Position numbers and translations under genes: made by a program. A stretch of DNA of 64,000 nucleotides from Oscillospiraceae bacterium (GTDB lineage: Bacteria > Bacillota > Clostridia > Oscillospirales > Ruminococcaceae), in NCBI GenBank assembly GCA_017505635.1, contig JAFVOU010000029.1, forward strand, positions 62,001 to 126,000. Reading direction: 5' to 3'. Below the pieces are notes generated by a model. It was given only the letters and a program-made list of their open reading frames with translations, did not search any database and had not been told where the DNA came from. This document shows positions 1-8,821 of the stretch, one piece after another (position 1 is the stretch's first letter; each line of letters opens with the position of its first letter).

Positions 1-299
1 GCTGTAGGGCGGGAAGAATTGAGATATTCACTTGCTTTTTTAAGCTGTGGATAGAATTCTTCAAAAGTTTCTGCTTCAATCTGCTGTGCAAGGCAGAAAA
101 TGCTGTAGCCAGCACAGATGCCGATTGCAGGTGCACCGCGTACTGCAAGTGTTTTTATTGCATCATACATCTGCTGTGCTGTGGAAAGTGTAAGTTCCAC
201 AACTTCGTTAGGAAGTTTTGTCTGGTCAATAATAACAACACTTTTTGCATCATCGGAAAGATAAACGTTGTCTGCCAGTTTTTCAAATTTTCTGTTCAT
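1..299 (-). CDS. mtnA: S-methyl-5-thioribose-1-phosphate isomerase, N-terminal part (runs off window)
   Basis: Only the first ~99 codons are in the window; the gene continues beyond base 1. The translation starts [20 protein letters not shown] and contains [13 protein letters not shown], the N-terminal signature of the MtnA/eIF2B-like sugar-phosphate isomerase family, followed by SSRPTA. MtnA converts 5-methylthioribose-1-phosphate to methylthioribulose-1-phosphate in the cytosol during methionine salvage. It starts 19 nt after the dehydrogenase at 319-1245 and shares a promoter with it and the phosphorylase at 1255-2094; a phosphorylase acting on methylthioadenosine would supply its substrate. 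Catalytic residues lie outside the window, so completeness cannot be judged. Confidence 0.9.
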   Translation of the reverse strand, partial: MNRKFEKLADNVYLSDDAKSVVIIDQTKLPNEVVELTLSTAQQMYDAIKTLAVRGAPAIGICAGYSIFCLAQQIEAETFEEFYPQLKKASEYLNSSRPT

Positions 300-318
300 A
301 TATAATCACCTGATTGTA

Positions 319-1245
319 TTAAAATTTAAAACCAACCTTGAATGCATCGGAACTGAGGGCTTTTTCGTAATCTTTAAGCGGCCACAATTCAATGGCAGGC
401 AGTTTTACAAGCCCCATATTGAGCAGTTTAAGGGCAGGTTCAAACGGGCCGCATCTGCTGCCCATAATTGTAACCTCATTGACCACAAACCAGCTTAAAT
501 CTATATTTGTGGTTCCTGCATAGGTGCTTTTTACCACAACCGTACCGCGTTTGCGCACAATGTTTTTTGCTGTTTCTATACCGCTTGGATGTCCGCAGGC
601 ATCGATAACAATTTCGTAGGTATCGCCGTCGTTGTGTTTTGTTTTTGCAAAACTTTCAAAGTTTTTAAGTTTTTCTTCGTTTCTGCCGATAATTGTAAGG
701 TCCGCACCTGTAAGCGCCACAACCTGTGCAATCATAAGTGCAAGGCGGCCGTCGCCTATAACCGCAACGTTTGTGCTTGGACGGATGTGAAGCATATCAG
801 GAATTTCCAGTGCAGCTGCCAGAGGTTCGGTGTAGATTGCCTTCTCTGTCGGCAGACTGTCCGGAATAGGATGTATAAGATGGTTTGCCAGCACAAAATA
901 TTCGGCAAAAGTACCGTCAAGCCCTTCCATACCTATAACCTTGCGGGTAAGGCAGTGTTTTTCACGGTTTGTATTGCAGTAGATACAGTCGCCGCAGCCT
1001 TCGTTAAGTTCCCCTACCACACGTTTTCCGATTAAGTCCTTATCGTCAGAATCTTCAACTACACCCACAAATTCATGACCAAGCACACCGCGGAAATCCG
1101 GTCTGTAGCCCTTTATAACCTCGCGGTCGGTATTGCATACAGCGCTCATAAGCACTTTTATAAGGCTGTGCCCTTTTGTTGCCTTTGGCTTTGGATAGTC
1201 TTCAAGATAAACAGGTTTTGTGCCGTCAAAATATAAAGCTTTCAT
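319..1245 (-). CDS. zinc-dependent medium-chain alcohol dehydrogenase family protein
   Basis: 308-residue MDR-superfamily dehydrogenase. Visible features are the catalytic-zinc segment with CNTD near residue 38 and GHEFVG near 56, the four-cysteine structural zinc loop GCGDCIYCNTNREKHC, and a nucleotide-binding region with VIGDGRLAL, a degenerate Rossmann glycine motif. It is shorter than the usual ~340-350 residues. It sits between a purine nucleoside phosphorylase (9 nt upstream) and mtnA (19 nt downstream), so it is probably co-transcribed with a nucleoside/methylthioribose salvage pathway and may act on an alcohol or aldehyde product of that route. The substrate cannot be read from sequence. 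The start is the ATG at 1245 with a weak AAGG upstream. Confidence 0.85.
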   Translation of the reverse strand: MKALYFDGTKPVYLEDYPKPKATKGHSLIKVLMSAVCNTDREVIKGYRPDFRGVLGHEFVGVVEDSDDKDLIGKRVVGELNEGCGDCIYCNTNREKHCLTRKVIGMEGLDGTFAEYFVLANHLIHPIPDSLPTEKAIYTEPLAAALEIPDMLHIRPSTNVAVIGDGRLALMIAQVVALTGADLTIIGRNEEKLKNFESFAKTKHNDGDTYEIVIDACGHPSGIETAKNIVRKRGTVVVKSTYAGTTNIDLSWFVVNEVTIMGSRCGPFEPALKLLNMGLVKLPAIELWPLKDYEKALSSDAFKVGFKF

Positions 1246-1254
1246 ATAATAACC

Positions 1255-2094
1255 TTATGCGTTGATGTAGTTGTGGATAGCTGTGATGCTTTCTGTAACA
1301 AGCTGTTTGAACTGTCCTGCAACTCTGTCTGCTGTTTCAGAAACTTCTTCGTGAGAAAGAGGTGTTTCTGTCATGCCACAGCCAAGGTTGGAGATGCAGG
1401 AGATACCACACACTTTCATACCCATATGGTTTGCAACAACTGCTTCTGCTGCTGTGGACATACCTGCGGCGTCTGCACCAAGAATGCGGCACATTCTCAC
1501 CTCTGCAGGTGTTTCAAAGTTAGGGCCTGTAAGCTGAATGTATACACCTTCCTGAAGTTTGATGCCAAGTTTTGCTGCAGAATCACGGATAATCTGCTGC
1601 AGGTCTTTTTTGTAAACATCACTCATATCAGGGAAACGTGTACCAAGTTCATCGATATTTTCGCCGATAAGCGGAGATGGAACAAAGTTCATAATATGGT
1701 CTGTGATAAGCATAAAATCACCTGCTGCAAAATCCCAGTTAATACCGCCTGCAGCATTTGTGAGGAACAGTACTTTTGCGCCCATAAGTTTCATAAGGCG
1801 TGTAGGAAGCACAACGTCTGTGATTGGATAACCTTCGTAATAGTGAACACGGCCCTGCATACAAACCACAGGTACACCGTTTACATAACCGAAAATAAAA
1901 CGGCCTTTGTGACCTGCTACTGTAGATACAGGAAAACCTTCGATTTCGCTGTAGCTGAGTGTTGCAACAACATCTATTGTTTCACCGTAGTCGCCAAGAC
2001 CGGAACCGAGAACAAGTGCAATTTCAGGTACAAAGTCAATTTTTGCCTTTAAACTTTCATAGCATTTCATAAGTTTTTCGTATACAGGATTCAT
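1255..2094 (-). CDS. punA: purine nucleoside phosphorylase (PNP/MTAP family)
   Basis: Trimeric-type purine nucleoside phosphorylase, which cleaves purine nucleosides with phosphate to base and ribose-1-phosphate; related enzymes use methylthioadenosine. Motifs include LVLGSGLGDYGE near the N-terminus, STVAGHKGRF, MQGRVHYYEGY, the NAAGG phosphate/purine loop, NFETPAEVRM and MSTAAEA. With the ATG at 2094 the protein is 279 residues, close to the family norm; a TTG two codons earlier overlaps the spacing to the AAAGGAG site and is less likely. It is the first gene of an operon with a dehydrogenase and mtnA, which suggests methylthioadenosine as a physiological substrate. That specificity is inferred from context only. 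Confidence 0.9.
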   Translation of the reverse strand: MNPVYEKLMKCYESLKAKIDFVPEIALVLGSGLGDYGETIDVVATLSYSEIEGFPVSTVAGHKGRFIFGYVNGVPVVCMQGRVHYYEGYPITDVVLPTRLMKLMGAKVLFLTNAAGGINWDFAAGDFMLITDHIMNFVPSPLIGENIDELGTRFPDMSDVYKKDLQQIIRDSAAKLGIKLQEGVYIQLTGPNFETPAEVRMCRILGADAAGMSTAAEAVVANHMGMKVCGISCISNLGCGMTETPLSHEEVSETADRVAGQFKQLVTESITAIHNYINA

Positions 2095-2145
2095 ATGCAA
2101 ATCTCCTTTTTTATATTAAAAATACAAATAAAAATCTATTTTTTT

Positions 2146-2174
2146 ATTATACATAATACGACACAATTATTCAA
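2146..2174 (-). promoter_or_regulatory. sigma-A type promoter of the punA-dehydrogenase-mtnA operon
   Basis: On the minus strand TTGAAT (2169-2174) and TATAAT (2146-2151) are separated by 17 bp and lie ~50 nt upstream of the punA start. No riboswitch fold was recognised in the short AT-rich leader. Confidence 0.75.
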
Positions 2175-2247
2175 GCATTATGCTCTTTATAATATAACAA
2201 AAAAGTATTTATATGCTTTAATTTCACAGCTGTATGTGCATATATCA

Positions 2248-2286
2248 AAAAATATCTGCACAGTATAAAAACGTGCAGATATTTTT
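2248..2286. terminator. bidirectional hairpin terminator
   Basis: AAAAATATCTGCAC pairs with GTGCAGATATTTTT around an 11-nt loop, with T-runs on both strands. It lies downstream of the 31-residue peptide gene and upstream of the punA operon promoter, so it most likely ends transcripts from the lipoprotein/peptide unit. Confidence 0.75.
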
Positions 2287-2321
2287 AATCTGTTTATTTG
2301 CCGGATTAGTATTTTTTTGTA

Positions 2322-2417
2322 TCAGTCTGTATGATTTTTTATTACAGCAATTGCAACGCCGATAACAATCCCCAGAACAAGAATTCCGCCCAGAACAAAC
2401 ACCATACTGAATGCCAT
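2322..2417 (-). CDS. 31-residue single-pass membrane peptide
   Basis: A short reading frame with a strong ribosome site (GGGAGG, 9 nt before ATG). The product starts MAFSMVFVLGGILVLGIVIG and ends in KNHTD: one hydrophobic helix of ~25 residues with a short charged tail. It lies 62 nt downstream of the Cthe_2159-like lipoprotein gene and just before a hairpin terminator at 2248-2286, so it could be co-transcribed with it. I do not recognise the family. The strong ribosome site, membrane-helix composition and terminator placement support a real gene, but no homology could be checked. Confidence 0.6.
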   Translation of the reverse strand: MAFSMVFVLGGILVLGIVIGVAIAVIKNHTD

Positions 2418-2479
2418 AACAGTATTCCTCCCATTTCAGTTATTTTTTGCCATATTTTTTATTCCATAGACCTGCAGCT

Positions 2480-4177
2480 TTACACATTTAAATCCGTTAC
2501 TCCGGAAAAGCTGTTGACCTTATCCTGCATATAAAATGTGGGCAATGGTTCTGTAATATCCTTTGAAACACCATTTTCTCCGTGCCAGGGCGGTGTGCCT
2601 TTTTCGGGTATCTGCATCAGCTGACCGTTTTCATTTACATCAGCTTTCCATTCAGGGATTTCTTTAAAATCCGGTTTCATTTTTTCGGGGTCAAAGCTGT
2701 TCTCTTCAGGTATTTCAGGCGGCCGCATTTCTTCAGGCATACGCGGGGGCTGACCGCCAAACTCACCTTTCGCACCAAAACCACCCGGATGCATCATAAT
2801 ATCACTGCCGGTGTGTCCCTGCTTAACAGCATTGTCAAAACCTGTAACGGATGAAATATCGTACATACCGGCTGTTTCATCTCCGGTTATCTCACCGCCA
2901 GTATAAACGTTATAGTTTTCTCCCTGTGCAAAGGCAGGGCTTGATATAACCGCACCTTTGAAATTCCGTATATTGCTGCCTATAACCTCATCCTCCGACG
3001 GGTCATATGCAAATACAACACTGCCATCTTCCTGTGTCACAATAATGGCACTGTCACTTTCCTTATACTGAGCAAACTGCAGATTCATCGTAACCTGCCT
3101 GGAATCACTTTCTGCCCAATCCATTGTACTTCCAAGCGCAACAACCGTGCCGCCGTTGATATAGCTGCCCATATCACTGTCAAGACCTGCATCTGCTCCA
3201 GGGTTTGCCGCAGCAACAACCGTACCGCCGTTGATAACCAGCCAGCCATTTGAATCCACGCCGTCACCTTCTTCGCCAAGACCCGCAATAATACGGATAT
3301 TACCGCCGTTTATTGTAGTGACGGAAACCCCGTCTTCATTGGTGTTTATACCGTCATTCTGTGAATAAATATTAATATTACCGCCATTGATTGTAAGGTG
3401 AAGTTCGCTGTCAATCCCCTCGTTTTCTGCTGTAAGATTCATCACACCGGTTTGCTCTGTTTCACCATCAATATTCATAGACATATAAGAGTAAAAAGCA
3501 CCGTCCTGCTTCCACAGTTTCTTTTCGCCTTCTTTATCCTTATATATTTTTGCGACATATGAACCTGCTATATTGTTTGTACTTCCGTCGGCAATAATAA
3601 CCTTTGCACCCGCATTTGATGTATCCACATTGCTTGCTGCAGTTTCAGCACTCCAGCTGCTGTCACACTCATAAACATTCATAAACAAAACAGCTGGTGC
3701 CACATCACAGTTTATATCAACTCCGTCCAGAACAAGTGTGACAACTGCATTTTCATCATCAAAAGCATCTTCGCCAAGGTCTATCCTTATCTGTCCATTG
3801 CTTAATCTGCCACTAAGACGATATGTTCCCGCTTCCGTAATATTGACAACCTTTGCTGCTGCAGCTTCTTCAGCACGGTGTTTGTCCGCATCAGTACCTT
3901 CTCCGTAAGGATTTCCGCTTTCATAGCTGTCTTTATCTTCATAATATATAATATCGTCTGATATATATACTTTTCCGTCATCTGTCAGCAAATTGCCGTC
4001 TGCAGTTATCCCGTCATCCGACAGAACAATCTGTATCTCATTTTCATAATATATTTTTTCATTTTCTGTTTTTTCATTAATACTGTTATTTTCTGCAGAA
4101 ATGCTGCACCCCGAAAAAACAGAAGCCGTAACAAATGCTGCTGTAAATACCGCCATAAATTTTTTGATTTTTTTCAT
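2480..4177 (-). CDS. Cthe_2159-like carbohydrate-binding lipoprotein
   Basis: 565-residue exported lipoprotein. The N-terminus has a basic stretch, a hydrophobic core and a lipobox ending VFSGC, so Cys24 or so is probably lipidated. The body contains many short repeats of the type INGGNI, GIDSNGW and INGGTVVA, characteristic of the parallel beta-helix Cthe_2159 family, whose founding member binds plant polysaccharides. The C-terminal ~120 residues are Pro/Glu/Met-rich and look unstructured. The start is the ATG at 4177, five bases after GAAGGTG; a TTG one codon earlier sits too close to that site. A paralogue on the opposite strand at 60551-62020 lacks the proline-rich tail. Probable role: cell-surface glycan binding; ligand unknown. 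Confidence 0.8.
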   Translation of the reverse strand: MKKIKKFMAVFTAAFVTASVFSGCSISAENNSINEKTENEKIYYENEIQIVLSDDGITADGNLLTDDGKVYISDDIIYYEDKDSYESGNPYGEGTDADKHRAEEAAAAKVVNITEAGTYRLSGRLSNGQIRIDLGEDAFDDENAVVTLVLDGVDINCDVAPAVLFMNVYECDSSWSAETAASNVDTSNAGAKVIIADGSTNNIAGSYVAKIYKDKEGEKKLWKQDGAFYSYMSMNIDGETEQTGVMNLTAENEGIDSELHLTINGGNINIYSQNDGINTNEDGVSVTTINGGNIRIIAGLGEEGDGVDSNGWLVINGGTVVAAANPGADAGLDSDMGSYINGGTVVALGSTMDWAESDSRQVTMNLQFAQYKESDSAIIVTQEDGSVVFAYDPSEDEVIGSNIRNFKGAVISSPAFAQGENYNVYTGGEITGDETAGMYDISSVTGFDNAVKQGHTGSDIMMHPGGFGAKGEFGGQPPRMPEEMRPPEIPEENSFDPEKMKPDFKEIPEWKADVNENGQLMQIPEKGTPPWHGENGVSKDITEPLPTFYMQDKVNSFSGVTDLNV

Positions 4178-4328
4178 CAAAACACCTTCTTCACGTTTCC
4201 GTTAAATCTTATAGTTTATTTTTGCATTTATTATTGTTGAAACTGAGATAAGATTATGTGAAAAATGTGAAAACAAAATTTACACCTTGTCATATTGTAT
4301 CGCAAAACAGTATTTACCCTCACTTTTA

Positions 4329-4357
4329 TTGACAAAGAAAAGCAAATATTATATTAT
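4329..4357 (+). promoter_or_regulatory. probable smpB promoter
   Basis: TTGACA (4329-4334) and TATTAT (4352-4357) with 17-bp spacing lie ~38 nt upstream of smpB; a TATAAT overlaps slightly downstream. It serves smpB and possibly the adjacent tmRNA. Confidence 0.65.
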
Positions 4358-4394
4358 ATAATATACAGCAATTTTACAGAAAGGGGATAGATTT

Positions 4395-4844
4395 ATGTCA
4401 ATTACAGTCAACAGGGCAGCAAGACACGAGTACTTTGTGCTGGAAACATATGAATGTGGTATCGAGCTTTTCGGCACCGAAATCAAGTCTATCCGCAACG
4501 GTTCTGTAAACCTTAAAGAGTCCTGGGCAGATATCCAGAACGGCGAAGTTTTTGTATACGGCATGCATATCAGCCCTTACGAAAAAGGAAATATCTTTAA
4601 CCGCGACCCGTTCCGTGTGCGCAAACTGCTTTTGCACAAAAAAGAAATCAATAAACTTTTTGGCAAAATAAAACAGGACGGGCTTACTTTGGTTCCTCTG
4701 TCACTTTATTACAAAGGACCCAGAGTAAAAATGGAACTTGGACTTTGCAAAGGTAAAAAACTGTACGATAAACGCGACGATGCCGCAAAACGCGATGCAA
4801 AGCGCAATATCGACCGAGCTATGAAGGATTTTAACAGACGTTAA
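4395..4844 (+). CDS. smpB: SsrA-binding protein SmpB
   Basis: 149-residue basic protein, normal length for SmpB, which binds tmRNA and delivers it to stalled ribosomes for trans-translation. Characteristic segments are [52 protein letters not shown] and a basic C-terminal tail ([14 protein letters not shown]) that enters the mRNA channel. AAAGGGG precedes the ATG. The tmRNA gene follows 46 nt downstream on the same strand, the usual smpB-ssrA partnership. No abnormality is visible. Confidence 0.97.
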   Translation: MSITVNRAARHEYFVLETYECGIELFGTEIKSIRNGSVNLKESWADIQNGEVFVYGMHISPYEKGNIFNRDPFRVRKLLLHKKEINKLFGKIKQDGLTLVPLSLYYKGPRVKMELGLCKGKKLYDKRDDAAKRDAKRNIDRAMKDFNRR

Positions 4845-4890
4845 TCTTCACTCAACACTGTCACAAAGCGGCATTTGCCGTTTTATATAT

Positions 4891-5235
4891 GGGGGCGTAT
4901 TGGCTTCGACAGGGAGTTTGCAGTGAGGGCAGCAGGTAGTGGTGGGGCAGCACTTTAATCGCCCCGAAAAAATAAACGCTAATCGTAACGAATTAGTAGC
5001 TGCTTAATTAAGCAGCCGTCCTGCCCGGTTTTCTATCGGCCGGAACCAGGGCGTCACGCAGATAGAGCCCGTGAACGAGCCTAAGCTTTGCGGCACGTCA
5101 CGCATTTATGAAGCTACCAAGCATACAGCCTGTTTATCGGCTTGTGTGTAAGGGAATGTTGTAGATAAACTAAACTTGTAGATACCGTCATGAATAGCTT
5201 TTTGGACACGGGTTCGACCCCCGTCGCCTCCACCA
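4891..5235 (+). ncRNA. ssrA: transfer-messenger RNA (tmRNA)
   Basis: 345-nt gene with the tRNA-like ends GGGGGCG...CGCCTCC forming the acceptor stem, a T-arm GGGTTCGACCC, and an encoded ACCA 3' end at 5232-5235. The probable resume codon is GCT at 4978 and the tag reads ANRNELVAA, with stop TAA at 5005-5007; the stop is embedded in the palindrome GCTGCTTAATTAAGCAGC, the usual hairpin after the tag. The tag frame is inferred from the conserved AAATAAACGCTAA context and the Ala-Ala ending. The last 14 nt of the gene and ~170 nt of its flank are duplicated at 11114 and 19658. Confidence 0.95.
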
Positions 5236-5408
5236 TTCATTCCCTCGTCAATGGGAAAATTAAATAATCCCTGCTTTTGGCAAGCTTTGGCTTGGCTAAA
5301 GGCAGGGATTATTGCTTTTGATGAGGAAATTCATAGAATAGTGTAAACACAGCTTTTGGCTAGGATTGACTGGGTGAATTGAGTGTATACTTGTTTTGGT
5401 AAGTAAAT
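5222..5408 (+). repeat. tmRNA 3' end and flank, source or first copy of a dispersed repeat
   Basis: From the last 14 nt of tmRNA through its terminator to about 5408 this sequence recurs, with few changes, inside the two ~0.9-kb repeats at 10404-11273 and 18951-19843, in the same orientation. The match with the second copy continues to TGTATACTTGTTTTGGTAAG; the match with the first ends earlier. The sequence upstream of the shared 14 nt differs (tmRNA body here, repeat body there), as expected for an attachment site at a tmRNA 3' end. Confidence 0.8.
5263..5319 (+). terminator. tmRNA terminator
   Basis: AATAATCCCTGC pairs with GCAGGGATTATT, with a second inner stem-loop in the GCTTTGGC region, followed by GCTTTT. 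It begins 28 nt after the tmRNA end. The same hairpin is carried in both long repeat copies. Confidence 0.75.
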
Positions 5409-5531
5409 GGGTACATAACAGCACTATTAAGGTTTTTGTCGATAAAAATCAAAAACCTCGCCCGAAAGGACGGGGTATGAATAATAACCCTATAAGGATA
5501 AACAATACCAGCGGCACCTGAAGGTGCACCT

Positions 5532-5568
5532 AAACGACACCAACTGCAAACTGGTGTCGTTTTTTATT
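5532..5568 (+). terminator. terminator inside the IS, shielding tnpA from outside transcription
   Basis: AAACGACACCA pairs with TGGTGTCGTTT followed by a T-rich run on the plus strand. Its polarity stops transcripts arriving from the tmRNA side before they run antisense through tnpA. IS200-type elements are known to insulate themselves in this way. Confidence 0.65.
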
Positions 5569-6022
5569 TTTCTATATGAGCAAACGGATTTTCATATTCT
5601 TTAAAACTTAGTTGGTCTGCTATCATATCTTCTTTTTCTTGGTCTTGAATATATTTCTGTATAGCTGCTTTGTTTCCTCCTACTGTACTTACATAATATC
5701 CTTTTGCCCAAAATGTTCTTCTCCCATACTTGTACTTTAAATTTGCATGTCTTTCGAATATCATCAGTGTACTTTTACCCTTCAAATACCCCATAAATTC
5801 TGACACACACAAACTTGGCGGTATGGATAGCAACATATGTATATGGTCAGGCATTGCGTGAGCTTCTATTATCTCTACGTGCTTGTAGTCGCACAGCTTC
5901 CTTAATATCTCTCCTATGTCTTTACGTATCTTCCCATATACTACTTTTCTCCTGTACTTTGGTACTATCACTATGTGATATTGACATTTCCATCTTGTGT
6001 GTGATAAGCTACTTTCGTCCAT
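5564..6022 (-). CDS. tnpA: IS200/IS605-family Y1 transposase TnpA
   Basis: 152-residue transposase, full length for the IS200 group. It cuts and joins single-stranded DNA at hairpin ends through one catalytic tyrosine. The HUH metal-binding motif is seen as MPDHIHMLLSIPP near residues 56-68, and the catalytic tyrosine is probably in AAIQKYIQDQ near residue 125. KGKSTLMIF and RRTFWAKGYY are typical of the family. No TnpB or IscB partner is present, as usual for IS200. The reading frame is intact. The start is the ATG at 6022 after AAAGGAGG, but that ribosome site is buried in a perfect 15-bp stem. Confidence 0.95.
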   Translation of the reverse strand: MDESSLSHTRWKCQYHIVIVPKYRRKVVYGKIRKDIGEILRKLCDYKHVEIIEAHAMPDHIHMLLSIPPSLCVSEFMGYLKGKSTLMIFERHANLKYKYGRRTFWAKGYYVSTVGGNKAAIQKYIQDQEKEDMIADQLSFKEYENPFAHIEK

Positions 6023-6027
6023 AAATC

Positions 6028-6085
6028 GGACCTCCTTTGTATAATGTTAGTTGCAACACCAACAAAATAAATACAAAGGAGGTCC
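6028..6085 (-). promoter_or_regulatory. 5' UTR hairpin sequestering the tnpA ribosome site
   Basis: GGACCTCCTTTGTAT (6028-6042) and ATACAAAGGAGGTCC (6071-6085) are perfect inverted repeats around a 28-nt loop. In the minus-strand mRNA the AAAGGAGG site of tnpA is entirely inside the stem. IS200 of enterobacteria uses an equivalent structure to keep transposase translation very low; the same role is inferred here. Confidence 0.8.
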
Positions 6086-6157
6086 TTTTATTTACAATCA
6101 ACGCTTCCGCTTTTATTTTCCCACAAGTAAAACTTGTGGTTGTCTTTAACAAAGCAC

Positions 6158-6197
6158 AAAAAAGGCACTGCCCTACCGATAGGGCAATGCCTTTTTG
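6158..6197 (-). terminator. clpB terminator
   Basis: AAAAAGGCA-C-TGCCCTA pairs with TAGGGCA-AT-GCCTTTTT about a 4-nt loop, ending in a T-run on the minus strand ~25 nt after the clpB stop codon. Confidence 0.8.
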
Positions 6198-6220
6198 CAT
6201 AATAAAGTTTTGTGTTGTTT

Positions 6221-8812
6221 TTACTGTTTAAGGATAAGTTTTTCGCCGTCTGTGTCCACAACAAAAACTGTGTCAGGCTGTGGATTTGCAGCGATAATCT
6301 GACGTGCAACCAGTGTTTCCACCTTTTGCTGGATAAAACGCTTGAGCGGTCTTGCACCGTAGACAGGATCGTAGCCGTTTTCGATGATAAACTGCTTTGC
6401 ACCGTCGGTAACCTGTACACCCAGCTGTCTGTCTCTGAGACGCTTTTGCAGGCTTTCCAGCAGCAGGTCAACCACACCGCCGATTTCTGATTTGCTAAGA
6501 GGTTTGTAGAACACAATCTCATCAAGACGGTTCAGAAATTCCGGACGGAAGGAGGTTTTCAGCAGGCGGTTTACATTTTCTCTTGCAGATTCGGTGATTT
6601 CGCCGTTTTCGATGCCCTCAAGGATGAAGGAAGAACCAAGGTTGGATGTCAGTATGATGATAGTGTTTTTGAAATCCACTGTTCTGCCCTGACTGTCGGT
6701 GATTCTGCCGTCATCAAGTACCTGCAGAAGTACGTTGAATACATCGGGATGTGCCTTTTCCACTTCGTCAAACAGCACTACGGAGTACGGTTTTCTGCGG
6801 ACTGCCTCGGTCAGCTGACCGCCTTCCTCATAGCCCACATAACCCGGAGGCGCACCGATAAGTCTGCTTACCGAATATTTTTCCATATATTCACTCATAT
6901 CGATGCGGACAATGTTCTTTTCGTCATCAAACAGACTTTCGGCAAGGGCTTTGGCAAGTTCTGTCTTGCCCACACCTGTTGGTCCAAGGAACAAAAAGGA
7001 ACCGATTGGTCTTTTTTCATCCTGAATGCCTGCACGGGAACGGATAATTGCCTCGCTGACCTTTGTGACAGCTTCGTCCTGTCCTATTACACGGCGGTGC
7101 AGGATATCCTCCAGCCCCAGCAGTTTTTCCCTGTCACTCTCCACAAGCTTTGCCACAGGGATACCCGTCCAGCGGGAGATAATCTTTGCAATCTCATCCT
7201 CACGGACATTGTCACGTACAAGAGATACATCCCTTGCCTGTTCTGCCAGTTTCTCCTGTTCATCCAGTTGTTTCTGCAGCTGCGGCAGCGTGCCGTATTT
7301 CAGCTCTGCCGCTTTGTTGAGATCGTATTCACGCTCCGCCTTTTCCATCTGTGCATTGACCTGTTCAATCTCTTCACGAAGCTTTTGCACCTTTGCAATG
7401 GAGTTCTTTTCGTTTTCCCACTTTGCCTTCATTGCAGAAAAGTTTTCCCTCATTTCCGCAAGTTCCCTGCGCAGATTTTCCAGTCTTTCCTTTGACAGGT
7501 TGTCGGTCTCACGGTTGAGGGCAGCCTCTTCAATCTCCAGCTGCATAATTTTTCGCTGCATATCATCCATCTCGGCAGGTGAGGAATCCATCTCGGTCCT
7601 TATCATTGCACAGGCTTCGTCCACAAGGTCGATTGCCTTGTCAGGCAGAAATCTGTCGGAAATGTAACGTGCAGAAAGGGTTGCCGCCGCAATGATTGCA
7701 CTGTCGTGGATTTTTACACCGTGAAAAACCTCATATCTCTCCTTGATGCCACGGAGAATGGATATTGTGTCCTCCACAGTAGGTTCATCCACCATAACAG
7801 GCTGAAAACGTCTTTCAAGTGCAGGGTCCTTTTCGATATATTTTCGGTATTCATCAAGGGTTGTTGCATCGATACAGTGCAGCTCACCTCTTGCAAGCAT
7901 AGGTTTGAGCAGGTTGCCTGCATCCATTGCACCATCGGTTTTGCCCGCACCTACAATGGTGTGAAGTTCGTCGATAAACAGTATAATCTGTCCTTCACTG
8001 CTTTTTACCTCGTTGAGGACACTTTTGAGTCTCTCTTCAAATTCACCGCGGTATTTTGCACCTGCTACAAGTGCACCCATATCCAGACTGAAAATCTTTC
8101 TGTCACGGAGATTTGCAGGTACGTCACCGCGTACAATCCTCAGTGCAAGTCCCTCTGCAATGGCAGTTTTGCCCACACCCGGTTCACCGATAAGGACAGG
8201 GTTGTTTTTTGTCTTTCGTGAAAGAATGCGGACAACGTTGCGGATTTCGCTGTCACGTCCGATAACAGGGTCAAGTTTCTGTGCTTTTGCAAGTGCTACA
8301 AGATCCTGACCGTACTTTGCAAGGCTGTCATATGTGCCTTCAGGGTTGTCGGTGGTCACCCTTGTGTTGCCGCGCACCTCCTGCAGTGCAGAGAGAAAAC
8401 GGTTTCGGTCAATATTGTATATGCGGAAAAGCTCCTTTACTGCACCTGCCGCTGTATCAATGAGACCCAGCATAATATGTTCAACCGAAACATATTCGTC
8501 CTTCATCTGTTCCGCTGTCTGTTCCGCTGTGTTGAGTGCCCTGTCGGTTTCGGCAGAGATATAGATTCTGTCCGCTTCACGGCTGCCGCTTACCTTTGGC
8601 AGCTGATTGATTTTTGTCTGCACATTGTCGGCAAAAGCCTGTACATCCACACCCATTTTGTGCAGCAGCTGACGGTTGAGGCTGTCCTGCGGTCCGATAA
8701 GGCTGAACAGCAGATGTTCCTGCTGCAATGTCTGGTTGCCGTGTGCCACAGCAATGCTTTGTGCATTCTGCAGTGTTTCTATGGATTTCTGTGTAAGTTT
8801 GTTTGTGTTCAT
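6221..8812 (-). CDS. clpB: ATP-dependent disaggregase ClpB
   Basis: 863-residue AAA+ unfoldase, full length for ClpB, which with DnaK extracts polypeptides from aggregates. The N-domain (residues ~1-145) starts [20 protein letters not shown]; the first nucleotide-binding domain has Walker [14 protein letters not shown] and Walker [10 protein letters not shown]; a long coiled-coil M domain (~400-520) rich in Glu/Lys/Arg distinguishes ClpB from ClpC; the second domain has [24 protein letters not shown] and the sensor region GARPLKR. No IGL/IGF loop for ClpP docking was noticed. GGAGGG precedes the ATG. The gene begins 9 nt after a ribbon-helix-helix gene and probably shares its promoter; no CIRCE element or CtsR-like box was seen. 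Confidence 0.97.
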   Translation of the reverse strand: MNTNKLTQKSIETLQNAQSIAVAHGNQTLQQEHLLFSLIGPQDSLNRQLLHKMGVDVQAFADNVQTKINQLPKVSGSREADRIYISAETDRALNTAEQTAEQMKDEYVSVEHIMLGLIDTAAGAVKELFRIYNIDRNRFLSALQEVRGNTRVTTDNPEGTYDSLAKYGQDLVALAKAQKLDPVIGRDSEIRNVVRILSRKTKNNPVLIGEPGVGKTAIAEGLALRIVRGDVPANLRDRKIFSLDMGALVAGAKYRGEFEERLKSVLNEVKSSEGQIILFIDELHTIVGAGKTDGAMDAGNLLKPMLARGELHCIDATTLDEYRKYIEKDPALERRFQPVMVDEPTVEDTISILRGIKERYEVFHGVKIHDSAIIAAATLSARYISDRFLPDKAIDLVDEACAMIRTEMDSSPAEMDDMQRKIMQLEIEEAALNRETDNLSKERLENLRRELAEMRENFSAMKAKWENEKNSIAKVQKLREEIEQVNAQMEKAEREYDLNKAAELKYGTLPQLQKQLDEQEKLAEQARDVSLVRDNVREDEIAKIISRWTGIPVAKLVESDREKLLGLEDILHRRVIGQDEAVTKVSEAIIRSRAGIQDEKRPIGSFLFLGPTGVGKTELAKALAESLFDDEKNIVRIDMSEYMEKYSVSRLIGAPPGYVGYEEGGQLTEAVRRKPYSVVLFDEVEKAHPDVFNVLLQVLDDGRITDSQGRTVDFKNTIIILTSNLGSSFILEGIENGEITESARENVNRLLKTSFRPEFLNRLDEIVFYKPLSKSEIGGVVDLLLESLQKRLRDRQLGVQVTDGAKQFIIENGYDPVYGARPLKRFIQQKVETLVARQIIAANPQPDTVFVVDTDGEKLILKQ

Positions 8813-8821
8813 AATTCCCTC

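Larger units (their letters stand above)
5446..6150 (-). mobile_element. IS200/IS605-family insertion sequence (IS200 group), limits approximate
   Basis: A single-gene element with a Y1 HUH transposase (5564-6022) and terminal imperfect hairpins instead of inverted repeats. On one side are stems around 5514-5527 (GCACCT/AGGTGC) and a T-tailed stem at 5532-5562; on the other are the 15-bp stem at 6028-6085 and CCACAAGT-AAA-ACTTGTGG at 6121-6139. It lies between the tmRNA flank and the clpB terminator without interrupting a gene. Exact ends and the target tetranucleotide were not determined. Confidence 0.75.
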
